A DNA stretch of 64,000 nt from Leptolinea tardivitalis (lineage in GTDB: Bacteria > Chloroflexota > Anaerolineae > Anaerolineales > Anaerolineaceae), in the NCBI RefSeq assembly GCF_001050275.1, contig NZ_BBYA01000011.1, positions 124,001-188,000 of the forward strand, given 5' to 3'. This document shows positions 35,690 to 43,953 of this stretch, piece after piece. Numbering within the stretch: position 1 is the stretch's first letter; every line of letters begins with the position of its first letter. The position numbers were made by a program, and so were the translations under genes. Under the pieces are notes generated by a model. The model saw nothing but the letters and a program-made list of their open reading frames with translations, did no database searches and was not told where the DNA came from.

Positions 35690-36488
35690 ATTATCTACAA
35701 TAACAAAAAAAGAACCGGACCGCCGGGTGGCAAATCGGTTTTTCTGGGCAGCCATAGCTCTGATGGTATTAACCGTATTTCTTTCCGGGTGCGCCGGCAT
35801 TTCAGAATCCACTACAGCTCCCGGTGTTTCTCTAACTCTTAATCCCACCGGCCAACCGAAAGAAATAACCAGTGGTGTTCAACTCCTGGTTCTGTTGACC
35901 GTATTGAGCCTGGCGCCCTCCATCCTGATCCTGGCTACCTCATTTACTCGTATTGTGATTGTGCTATCTATGTTGCGAAATGCCATCGGCACTCCGACAG
36001 CACCTCCTAACCAGGTCATTATCGGGCTGGCGCTGTTGCTTACATTTTTCAGCATGTCACCCATTATTAATAAAGTTAATAATGATGCGATCAAACCGTA
36101 TTCTGCCAATCAGATTGATCAGGAGACATTTCTGAAAAAGGCAGTTGATCCTTTCCGAGAATTCATGTTCAAGAACACTCGCGAAAAAGACATAGAACTC
36201 TTTCTTGCCATGAGTAATTCTCCACGTCCAAATTCGTTGCAGGATATTGATACGGTTGTTTTGATGCCTGCCTTTGTGATTAGTGAATTAAAGACCGCCT
36301 TCACGATGGGATTTGTGATCTATGTGCCATTCCTGATTATTGATATGGTGGTATCCAGTATCCTGCTATCCATGGGTATGATGATGATGCCGCCTTCCCT
36401 TGTTTCACTGCCCTTTAAACTGTTATTATTTGTTATGGTAGATGGTTGGTATTTGATTACCCGCTCCTTACTCTTGAGCTTCAAGTAA
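35673..36488 (+). CDS. fliP: Flagellar export gate protein FliP with lipobox-like signal
   Basis: 271 residues from ATG 35673. Family motifs include SFTRIVIVLSMLRNAIGTP, FFSMSPIINK and FVIYVPFLIIDMVVSSILLS with GMMMMPP. FliP forms the core five-subunit ring of the flagellar type III export gate. FliP normally has a cleaved signal sequence; here the N-terminal 42 residues end in FLSGC (Cys40), a perfect lipobox, so it may be lipid-modified. A longer open frame reaches 35622, but the 17-bp overlap with fliO and the GGAAAACC site favour 35673. Confidence 0.93.
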   Translation: MIDKNKLSTITKKEPDRRVANRFFWAAIALMVLTVFLSGCAGISESTTAPGVSLTLNPTGQPKEITSGVQLLVLLTVLSLAPSILILATSFTRIVIVLSMLRNAIGTPTAPPNQVIIGLALLLTFFSMSPIINKVNNDAIKPYSANQIDQETFLKKAVDPFREFMFKNTREKDIELFLAMSNSPRPNSLQDIDTVVLMPAFVISELKTAFTMGFVIYVPFLIIDMVVSSILLSMGMMMMPPSLVSLPFKLLLFVMVDGWYLITRSLLLSFK

Positions 36489-36493
36489 CGACA

Positions 36494-36763
36494 ATGACCG
36501 AAGCCTATCTTATTTCCTTTGCACAGAACTCATTAACCGTAGCGATCATGATCGCCGGGCCAGTGCTGATTGTCAGCCTTGTCATTGGCAGTCTGGTTTC
36601 ATTGATTCAGGCAGCCACTCAAATCAACGAAGCCACAATGACATTTGTCCCAAAAATCATTGCCATCATACTGGTACTCACTCTTTTAGGTGGATGGATG
36701 GGGCAGCAAATAATCAGCTATACATCTGGTATATTTAATGATCTCCCAAATTTAGTAAAATAA
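36494..36763 (+). CDS. fliQ: Flagellar export gate protein FliQ
   Basis: 89 residues, two membrane helices, with the family signatures SLTVAIMIAGPVLIVSL and SLIQAATQINEATMTFVPKI. Four copies pack around FliP and FliR in the export gate. ATG 36494 is the conserved start; the longer frame to 36446 is fliP sequence. It is unusual that fliR does not follow at once: HDOD and receiver genes lie between. Confidence 0.95.
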   Translation: MTEAYLISFAQNSLTVAIMIAGPVLIVSLVIGSLVSLIQAATQINEATMTFVPKIIAIILVLTLLGGWMGQQIISYTSGIFNDLPNLVK

Positions 36764-36779
36764 CTGTATCAGGAGATAG

Positions 36780-37655
36780 ATGGTAGCACCGCAGCCCGAT
36801 GAAGCATTGATTGTTGACCGGCGAGTAAAGAAGATTCTTCACTCGATAGAATTAATGCGTCCTATTCCTATGGTGATCACCCGGATTCTGCGAAGTCTGG
36901 ATGAACCTGGTTCGAGTGCCGGTTATGTGTCAGAAATTGTTGGATTAGATCAAGCCCTGGCAGCCAATGTGCTTCAGGCAGCCAATTCCGCATTTCTTGG
37001 ATACGGACCTTCATGTGCAACATTGAAAGAAGCCGTGATGCGGTTGGGATATAAACGCATCCGTACCCTGGTTTTGGCTGTGGCAGCCAGCCGCGGTATG
37101 GATGGTTCTCTGGCAGGTTACAACATGGCAGCCGGTGACATGTGGTCCCATTCGGTGGCCACCGCGGTCGCCGCACAATGGTTTGCCCGGGCAATTAATT
37201 ACACTGAGCCGGAAGAAGCCTATGCAGCCGGTCTGCTTCATGATATCGGGAAAATTGTGTTGAATAAATTCGCCGAAGAAGAATACAAATGGGTTTTCAA
37301 TTCGAAGAAGAAAACCAGTTCCACCATCTGGGAAACAGAACGGAAAACCTTTGGCATTGACCATGCTTATATCGGCAGCCTGATGGCCCAGAAATGGACT
37401 TTCCCGATGATCCTGATCAGCGGGATCCAATACCATCACGATCCTGCCAATGCCGGTGAATATAGAACCCTGGCTGCCATCACGAATCTTGCCAATGCTC
37501 TTACACCGGTTGATTCCGAAACACTGACACGACTCGGCCCGAGAAAAGTGGATGATAAGACGTATGAGATACTCCATCTGTCGCCGGAGCAAGTGGCAAA
37601 TATGAACCAGCAGATGGTGTCATACTACAAAATGAATTTTGGCACCGGGAGATAA
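36780..37655 (+). CDS. HDOD-domain signalling protein inserted in flagellar operon
   Basis: 291 residues. The HDOD domain covers most of the length (about 15-225), with GLDQALAANVLQAANSAFLG and, unlike many HDOD proteins, an intact HD motif in AAGLLHDIGKIVLN, so metal binding is possible. HDOD proteins act in regulation, often of motility or cyclic-di-GMP signalling, without a defined enzyme reaction. AGGAGAT precedes ATG 36780. It lies between fliQ and the receiver-domain gene (8 bp downstream), which probably works with it. Confidence 0.9.
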   Translation: MVAPQPDEALIVDRRVKKILHSIELMRPIPMVITRILRSLDEPGSSAGYVSEIVGLDQALAANVLQAANSAFLGYGPSCATLKEAVMRLGYKRIRTLVLAVAASRGMDGSLAGYNMAAGDMWSHSVATAVAAQWFARAINYTEPEEAYAAGLLHDIGKIVLNKFAEEEYKWVFNSKKKTSSTIWETERKTFGIDHAYIGSLMAQKWTFPMILISGIQYHHDPANAGEYRTLAAITNLANALTPVDSETLTRLGPRKVDDKTYEILHLSPEQVANMNQQMVSYYKMNFGTGR

Positions 37656-37663
37656 CCCAACCA

Positions 37664-38047
37664 TTGCCGGTTAATCGTTCCAACAGGGTTTTGATCGCAG
37701 AAGAAGACAAATGTGTCGCAGACCTGCTTTCGCTAAGCCTGCGGGAGCTGGGGTGTCAGGTGAAGATCACCTGTCAACAAAATGAAATCCGCGAAGGGGT
37801 AATCCGGTGGAAACCGGATATGCTTTTATTGGATCTTATCCTGCCCGGATGCAGCGGCCTTGATTTGCTCCGAGAGTTCCACCAGCTTGGCAACCGTTTA
37901 GGCCGGCCGTTCCCGATTCTGGTGGTTTCTGCATTAGGGTTCCGTGAAGTGGTGCAGCAGGCAAAAGCTCTGGGTGCGGTTGACTTTATCCTTAAGCCGA
38001 TTGATCTGGATAACTTCAGACAAAAAGTTCTTATGTATCTTCCATAA
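37664..38047 (+). CDS. Single-domain response regulator (receiver only)
   Basis: 127 residues from a TTG start, with GGGAGAT about 8 bp upstream. It is a stand-alone receiver domain: acidic Glu14-Asp15, phosphoacceptor Asp57 (MLLLDLILPGCSG), Ser in VVSALG and Lys in ILKPIDLDN. No output domain follows, so it would act by protein contact like CheY, probably on the neighbouring HDOD protein or the motor. It is not a standard CheY by sequence. It lies between fliQ and fliR, where extra genes are rare. The 113-bp gap to fliR contains a sigma-28-like promoter pointing back over this gene. Confidence 0.87.
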   Translation: MPVNRSNRVLIAEEDKCVADLLSLSLRELGCQVKITCQQNEIREGVIRWKPDMLLLDLILPGCSGLDLLREFHQLGNRLGRPFPILVVSALGFREVVQQAKALGAVDFILKPIDLDNFRQKVLMYLP

Positions 38048-38055
38048 AGAAAATC

Positions 38056-38082
38056 TTATCGGCATTTTTTACGCGTTCTTTA
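38056..38082 (-). promoter_or_regulatory. Sigma-28-like promoter antisense to receiver/HDOD genes
   Basis: Read on the minus strand: TAAA (38082-38079), 15 bp, then GCCGATAA (38063-38056), an exact match to the sigma-28 core. Transcription would start near 38049, right at the receiver gene's stop codon, and run antisense through that gene and the HDOD gene. No coding gene on the minus strand would use it. Confidence 0.5.
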
Positions 38083-38160
38083 GACCTGCTTCACATTCAA
38101 TTTACTGTTCAAAAAAAACGTATCCGGTATCCTAATCACAGAGCGAATCGGATATTTCCA

Positions 38161-38922
38161 ATGATTGTATCTATTGCACAGACACAACTTTTCTTTCTGG
38201 CGTTAACACGTGTGTTAGCGATCCTGGTTCAGGTTCCAGTTTTCGGATCAGAAATTGTGCCCAATCAGGTCAAACTCGGATTGGGCGTAATTCTTGCCAT
38301 GATCGTTATCCCGTGGAATCCATTGCCGGAAAATGCCGCCGCCATACCCTGGCTGGCGTATGCCGGGTTGATCTTGCGCGAGCTGATTATTGGTTTTCTG
38401 GCCGGTTTTGCTGCAGCACTCACCTTTGGTGCTTTTCAAATCACAGGAAAATTGATCGATATGTCCAGCGGCTTCGGCGCGGGGCAGGTATTCAACCCGG
38501 CCATGAGTGATGCCGGTGGAACGATTGATCAGTTCTTTGTTCTGGTGGTGATGCTTTATTTTCTTGTGACAAATGGGCATCATATCTTTTTGATTGGGTT
38601 GCAGGACACATTCAAATTGCTTCCGTTGAACCAGCCGCTTCCCGAGATAAACCCGGAAGCCCTTTTGACTATTTCATCAGGATTGATCATGTCAGGGGTG
38701 CAAATGGCACTCCCGGTTGTGGGGGCGCTTTTCCTTACTGACCTGACTCTGGGGTTACTGGCCAAGGTCGCTCCCCAGGTCAATGTGTTTTTCCTTGGTT
38801 TGCCGATCAAAGTATGGGTCGGTCTTTTTGCTCTTTCCCTCCTGTTTGGTCTTTTAGTGCCATCCCTTGACCGGGCATTCAAGAACATCGGTCCTCGGAT
38901 GTTGCAAATTCTGGGTGCATAA
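38161..38922 (+). CDS. fliR: Flagellar export gate protein FliR
   Basis: 253 residues with about six membrane helices. Motifs include FFLALTRVLAILVQVPVFGS, RELIIGFLAGFAA and MSSGFGAGQVFNPAMS. It is the single-copy core of the FliPQR gate. No clear ribosome site precedes ATG 38161. The gene is separated from fliQ by the HDOD/receiver pair, but is 3 bp from flhB as usual. Confidence 0.93.
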   Translation: MIVSIAQTQLFFLALTRVLAILVQVPVFGSEIVPNQVKLGLGVILAMIVIPWNPLPENAAAIPWLAYAGLILRELIIGFLAGFAAALTFGAFQITGKLIDMSSGFGAGQVFNPAMSDAGGTIDQFFVLVVMLYFLVTNGHHIFLIGLQDTFKLLPLNQPLPEINPEALLTISSGLIMSGVQMALPVVGALFLTDLTLGLLAKVAPQVNVFFLGLPIKVWVGLFALSLLFGLLVPSLDRAFKNIGPRMLQILGA

Positions 38923-38925
38923 ATA

Positions 38926-39999
38926 ATGGCTGATAAGACTGAAGCCCCAACTTCTGGACGTATTCGGGAAGCCCGCGAGCGTGGGCAGGTAGCCCGCAGC
39001 ATTGAAATGAATGCAGCGGTCAGCCTGATGGTTGGTATCTGGTTGATTACAGGAGTTGGCAAGAACCTGGTAACTGGCCTTCAAGGGCTGCTTCGTTATA
39101 CCGTCACAAACCTGCCAACAACAGAAATATCAGATATCTGGCTCCGGCAAATGGTTTACAGAAATTTCTCATTTTTTATTGTTCCTCTTGGTGAAATCAT
39201 CCTGGTTTTGCTCGTTGTTGGGGCGGGTACGACACTGATTCAAACAAATTTTCTCTGGGCTTCAAAACGCCCCTTCTTTGATGGTTCGCGTTTGAATCCT
39301 ATTAATGGTTTCAAACGTATCTTCTCAATGCAGGGTGTTGTGGAAACTCTTAAATCACTCCTGAAATTACTGGTGGTCGGATGGCCGGTCTACAGCTTTC
39401 TGATGGCCAATTTTGGTCCCATCATCCAGATGATCCAGATGCCGCTTGACCAGGAGATCAGTCAGTGGATGGGACTGGCTACCAGTTTGATGTGGCGGGT
39501 GGCTGGATCTTTTCTCATTCTGGCAGCGGCTGATTATGCTTACCAGCGTTGGAATTACATGAAGCAGTTGCGCATGTCCAAACAGGAGGTGATGGATGAC
39601 CTTAAAAAGACCGAAGGTGATCCCTTCCTGCGTGGTCGCATCCGCCAGCAGCAGCGTCGCATGGCGCAATCCAGGATGATGTCTCGCGTGCCCAAAGCTG
39701 ATGTGATTGTCACCAACCCTACGCACTATGCCGTGGCGATCATTTATGAATCGGGCAAAATGAATGCCCCCATTGTTGTGGCCAAAGGGGCTTTCTATGT
39801 GGCCCAACGTATTGTTGAAATTGCCCGAGAAAACAACGTTCCGGTGGTACAAAATGTGCCCCTGGCGCGGGCAATGTACAAGATGGTGGAATTGGAGCAC
39901 CCTATTCCGCCGGAGTTATATGTGGCTATGGCGGAAGTGCTCGCCTATGTTTACCGCTTGAAGAACAAGAATATGCAGCCTGCGGCTGCCGAGGCATAA
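38926..39999 (+). CDS. flhB: Flagellar export switch protein FlhB
   Basis: 357 residues. It opens with the typical KTEAPTSGRIREARERGQVA, has four membrane helices (about 30-210) and a cytoplasmic domain with the self-cleaving NPTH at 264-267 (VTNPTHYAVAI). FlhB switches export from rod/hook to filament substrates. It starts 3 bp after fliR with no ribosome site of its own, so translation is probably coupled. Confidence 0.96.
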   Translation: MADKTEAPTSGRIREARERGQVARSIEMNAAVSLMVGIWLITGVGKNLVTGLQGLLRYTVTNLPTTEISDIWLRQMVYRNFSFFIVPLGEIILVLLVVGAGTTLIQTNFLWASKRPFFDGSRLNPINGFKRIFSMQGVVETLKSLLKLLVVGWPVYSFLMANFGPIIQMIQMPLDQEISQWMGLATSLMWRVAGSFLILAAADYAYQRWNYMKQLRMSKQEVMDDLKKTEGDPFLRGRIRQQQRRMAQSRMMSRVPKADVIVTNPTHYAVAIIYESGKMNAPIVVAKGAFYVAQRIVEIARENNVPVVQNVPLARAMYKMVELEHPIPPELYVAMAEVLAYVYRLKNKNMQPAAAEA

Positions 40000-40011
40000 G
40001 GAATACACAGT

Positions 40012-42111
40012 ATGGCAACTGCTAAAACAACTGTCAACCGGTTTGACTGGAGAACATTACTGCAATCCAACGACCTTGTAATGGCCTTTGGAGTGGTCAT
40101 TCTGGTCGCTTTAATGATTGTTCCCATTCCCAGCGGTTTTGTAGATGTTTTGGTGATCCTCAATCTCGCCATGTCTCTTGGAACGATGTTCTTAAGTCTG
40201 TATATCACCCGGCCTATGGATTTTTCCATTTTTCCATCCATGCTTCTGGTGATCACCCTTTTCCGTCTTGGATTAAATATTTCCATCAGCCGGTTGATTC
40301 TCATTGATGGCGATGCCGGTGAAGTGGTGAAAGTATTTGGTAATCTGGTGATTGGCGGAAATTATGTGGTGGGTGTGGTCATTTTCCTGATGTTAATGAT
40401 CATCCAGTTTGCGGTTATCACCAACGGCGCCGGACGTGTGGCAGAAGTGGCCGCCCGCTTTACGTTGGATGCCATGCCTGGCAAACAACTTTCCATTGAT
40501 GCTGATCTAAATGCTGGAATTATCAACGAAGAACAGGCACGTGCCCGTCGCAAGGAAATTCAGACGGAAGCTGATTTTTACGGCTCAATGGACGGTGCCA
40601 GCAAGTTTGTGCGCGGTGATGCCATTGCCGCTGTGATCGTGATCATTGTCAATATTATCGGTGGTTTTGTCATCGGTATGTTCCAGCGGAATCTCAGCCT
40701 GATGGATGCTCTGAAGACCTATACTCTTCTGACCGTCGGTTCCGGATTGGCCGTTCAGATCCCATCCTTGCTGGTTTCAACGGCCGCTGGTTTGATCATT
40801 ACCCGCAACGCCAATGAAGGCGCCCTGGGCGCTTCTGTGACCAAGCAGCTTTCGAACTACAATGCTCTGCTGGCTTCGGCTGTGGTGGTAGGTTTGATGA
40901 TGTTCATCCCTGGCTTGCCGAAGCTGCCATTTATTCTGGTGGCTGGTGTGCTGGGCGGCGGGGCGTATTATGTCCGCCGGATGGAAAAGAAGGCAGCTGC
41001 GCTCGAAGCTGCTCCTGCAGAAGAAGCTCCCACCGCACCGTTGGAATCTCCGGAAGAAATGATGGGTATGGTGGTCATTGACCCGTTGGAACTGGAAGTG
41101 GGTTACGGGCTTATCCCTCTGGTGGATGAAGAACGGGCAGATAATCTGCTGCATCAGATCACCAACATACGGCGTCAGATGCTTAGTGAACTTGGATTTG
41201 TATTACCAGTGGTACGTATTCGCGATAATCTGCGCCTCCCGCCGCAAACGTACCGCCTGAAGATCCGCGGAGAAGAAGTGGCTCGCGGTGAATTGATGAT
41301 TGATCGTTTCCTGGCCATCCCTGGATCACAATCGGAAGAAAACCTGCAGGGAATTGCCACAACAGAACCGGCTTTCGGTTTACCTGCATATTGGATCAGC
41401 GATGCCGAAAAGGGCAGAGCCGAATTGATGAATTACACTGTGGTATCTCCGTTGGCTGTGCTTTCCACGCACCTGACTGAGGTCATTCGATCGCATGCTT
41501 CTGACCTGCTCAGCCGTCAGATGGTACAGGAAATGTTGAATCAATTGAAAGAGAAAACACCTGCAGCGGTTGAAGGCGTTATTCCCGATATTATCCGTCT
41601 CGGTGATGTTCAGGATGTCTTAAAGAACCTTTTGAAAGAACGGGTACCCATTCGCGACCTGAGCGGAATTATTGAAGTCCTCGGCAAACATGCCGCTTCT
41701 ACGCGTGACCCGGCTATTCTGGCAGAGGCTGTGCGCCAGACCATGGCCCGTACATTATCCAATCTTTACCGCGAAGAAGACGGCTTCCTGCATGTGTTCA
41801 CCCTGTCTCCCCAGTTGGAGATGACACTTAAGGAATCCCTCAGCGCCACTGACAGCGGTTTAGGCTTCTCTATCGATACTGTTACCGCACAATCCATTCT
41901 GAATGCCACGGGTGAACGTATGGAGGCATTGGCTCAGGAAGGTCATCCGCCGGTATTATTGTGCCCGCGCGAGTTGAGACTGGCGTTCCGGCGGTTGGTG
42001 GAACAGGCTTTTCCAAATCTGGTGGTTCTGGCTTTTTCAGAAATCAGCTCTGGAACCCGTGTTCAGGCACATGGTATGGTCGATCTGACCTTTGAAAAGG
42101 CTGTGGCATAA
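40012..42111 (+). CDS. flhA: Flagellar export gate protein FlhA
   Basis: 699 residues. Eight membrane helices fill the N-terminal half (to about 325) with the FHIPEP-type loop, for example RFTLDAMPGKQLSIDADLNA, which carries the essential ion-coupling Asp. The C-terminal cytoplasmic domain (about 365-699) receives chaperone-substrate complexes. FlhA forms the nonameric export ring. The ribosome site is AAGGAA. The order flhB-flhA-flhF is standard. Confidence 0.97.
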   Translation: MATAKTTVNRFDWRTLLQSNDLVMAFGVVILVALMIVPIPSGFVDVLVILNLAMSLGTMFLSLYITRPMDFSIFPSMLLVITLFRLGLNISISRLILIDGDAGEVVKVFGNLVIGGNYVVGVVIFLMLMIIQFAVITNGAGRVAEVAARFTLDAMPGKQLSIDADLNAGIINEEQARARRKEIQTEADFYGSMDGASKFVRGDAIAAVIVIIVNIIGGFVIGMFQRNLSLMDALKTYTLLTVGSGLAVQIPSLLVSTAAGLIITRNANEGALGASVTKQLSNYNALLASAVVVGLMMFIPGLPKLPFILVAGVLGGGAYYVRRMEKKAAALEAAPAEEAPTAPLESPEEMMGMVVIDPLELEVGYGLIPLVDEERADNLLHQITNIRRQMLSELGFVLPVVRIRDNLRLPPQTYRLKIRGEEVARGELMIDRFLAIPGSQSEENLQGIATTEPAFGLPAYWISDAEKGRAELMNYTVVSPLAVLSTHLTEVIRSHASDLLSRQMVQEMLNQLKEKTPAAVEGVIPDIIRLGDVQDVLKNLLKERVPIRDLSGIIEVLGKHAASTRDPAILAEAVRQTMARTLSNLYREEDGFLHVFTLSPQLEMTLKESLSATDSGLGFSIDTVTAQSILNATGERMEALAQEGHPPVLLCPRELRLAFRRLVEQAFPNLVVLAFSEISSGTRVQAHGMVDLTFEKAVA

Positions 42112-42125
42112 GGTAAGGAATCAAG

Positions 42126-43589
42126 ATGATTACCCGGACATTTCGCGCAGAAACCATGATGGAGGCTCTCGAACAGGTCAAAAAAGACCTGGGTGCTGAA
42201 GCTCTGGTCGTTTCTGCCCGCCAAATCCCCGGCGGTCAGCCGTGGCAGGTATGGCGTAAACCTCTGGTTGAAGTTGTGGCAGTGCGCCTGGAACCGGGAG
42301 AAGAAGTCTCAACCACGGCACAAACATCGGAAAAACCATCTTCAACGACTCAAAAGAAGGTTTCTCCTGATTTGACCCGTAAAGATACGGTTCTTCCCAA
42401 AAAAATACACCCGGCTGGAACTCAAAAGACCAGGAAAACCGAAATTCAGACTCCAGATATGCGAACTTCCCCTGCTCCAGCCAGACAGACGGATCAAGCC
42501 GATATTTCTGTTTCTCGTCCGGTTTCAGCCGAATTATCCAAAGAAACCGATAAATCCGAAACTGAAATTAACCAGGATAAATCTGCCCTTACAGATGTGG
42601 TGGAAATCAAGGGGAAGAAGATTGCTTCTAAACCGGTTACTGAAGCAACGATCGATCTTCTCCAGCAGCTTGGTCGAGATGAAACATTGGAAGATGTGCG
42701 CATCGTTCAAGTTCCTTCTGCTCATCAGAAGCTGCCCCCGTTGAATTTGCCACAGGTGCCGTGGGCTCCGATTCCGGAAGTTCCCCAAACCATTGAAGGC
42801 GCCTGGCCTGTTCTACAAAAGATGTACGACCAGTTGATCCGTCAGGGTGTTGAGGTTGGTCTGGTTAAGCGGATCTGCCAGCTCAGTGCCGATACTCTCG
42901 GATACCAGACGGCCATGGATGACAGGAAGCTGGTGGAGCACCTGCGCCGTCAATTAGAAGCCTATATTAAAGTTCAACGAGAATTAACGACCCGTGAACG
43001 GGTTGTCTGCATGGTTGGCACCAGTGGAGCTGGTAAAACCAGTTTCGCTGCAAAACTGGCCGTCCGATATAAAAAAGAATTGAAACGTTCTGTCGCCTGG
43101 GTATGTGCAGATACCGTTCGTACCGGTGGGATTGCGGAAGCCCGAGCTTTTACAGAAGCCATCAACATCCCCATGCAGATAGCCTATACTCCCCAGGAAT
43201 GTGCCGCCATCATCGACTCGTTTCATGGAAATGACCTGATTATTGTAGATACCCAGGCCTGTAACCCACGGAGTGAAGAATCTCTAGTGGAAATTGGCGC
43301 CTTCCTGACAGCTATACCTGACCGCTCAACCTGGGTAGTGGTACCGGCCATAGCGAAAGAAAATGATCTGATGAATACAACCAGTGCCTTTTCTGTATTC
43401 AATCCCCGTGCATTGGTCGTTACCAAATTGGATGAAACAAATTCTTTCGGTGCTGTCTATAACCTGGGTTGGCGTTCACAATTACCTTTCGCTTATTTCA
43501 GTTGCGGCGCCCGGGTTCTCGATGACCTGATCCCAGCTGCGAGCGCACGGTTGGTGCAATCATTGTTTACTGAGAGGTTTGATCGATGA
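42126..43589 (+). CDS. flhF: Flagellar SRP-type GTPase FlhF with altered G3 motif
   Basis: 487 residues. The N-terminal basic B region (about 1-45; FRAETMMEALEQVKKDLG) is followed by a long Ser/Thr/Lys/Pro-rich linker (about 60-180), a helical N domain (about 215-285), and the G domain. G1 is GTSGAGKTS near 297-305 and G4 is TKLDE near 433, but the G3 position reads DTQAC where SRP GTPases have DTAGR, so hydrolysis may be changed. FlhF sets flagellar position and number, usually with FlhG; no flhG follows here. Four-base overlap (ATGA) with the next gene. Confidence 0.9.
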   Translation: MITRTFRAETMMEALEQVKKDLGAEALVVSARQIPGGQPWQVWRKPLVEVVAVRLEPGEEVSTTAQTSEKPSSTTQKKVSPDLTRKDTVLPKKIHPAGTQKTRKTEIQTPDMRTSPAPARQTDQADISVSRPVSAELSKETDKSETEINQDKSALTDVVEIKGKKIASKPVTEATIDLLQQLGRDETLEDVRIVQVPSAHQKLPPLNLPQVPWAPIPEVPQTIEGAWPVLQKMYDQLIRQGVEVGLVKRICQLSADTLGYQTAMDDRKLVEHLRRQLEAYIKVQRELTTRERVVCMVGTSGAGKTSFAAKLAVRYKKELKRSVAWVCADTVRTGGIAEARAFTEAINIPMQIAYTPQECAAIIDSFHGNDLIIVDTQACNPRSEESLVEIGAFLTAIPDRSTWVVVPAIAKENDLMNTTSAFSVFNPRALVVTKLDETNSFGAVYNLGWRSQLPFAYFSCGARVLDDLIPAASARLVQSLFTERFDR

Positions 43590-43945
43590 GGGCTGATAAA
43601 GATATCATCTCCAACCTGCCTGGACCAGCCAGCAGCGCAAATCGTTTGCCATTGCTGGTGGACATCTTCATGAACCTCTCACAAATTTTCGTGTTGGTTG
43701 TGGCCATTATCACTGCAGTTCTGTCCGTTCTGGCAAATGTGGAACCTTTGATTGTCATTTTACGAACGGCTGTGGCAATTTTGGCTGTTGGCATTCCGAT
43801 TTATGTTTTAAATTTCCTTCTTGGCCGGTACTTTGTCAAAGCCACATTGGAAGAGATGATAGAGAAATTGCCGGAAAAAGATATCGACAAACCAGCCGGA
43901 ACTACTTCGGAAGAACCGGTTGGCGAATTGGAAAAAGAAGCCTGA
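43586..43945 (+). CDS. Small membrane protein in the flhG position, unknown
   Basis: 119 residues. A short cytoplasmic lead is followed by two hydrophobic helices (about 28-52 and 55-83) and a charged, acidic Lys/Glu-rich tail (about 88-119). I do not recognise a family. Its start overlaps the flhF stop by four bases and its end is 8 bp from fliA, the place where flhG (MinD-like ATPase) or ylxH normally sits. Translational coupling to flhF suggests a partner role in flagellar placement, which is inference only. Confidence 0.8.
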   Translation: MRADKDIISNLPGPASSANRLPLLVDIFMNLSQIFVLVVAIITAVLSVLANVEPLIVILRTAVAILAVGIPIYVLNFLLGRYFVKATLEEMIEKLPEKDIDKPAGTTSEEPVGELEKEA

Positions 43946-43953
43946 AGTGACGT

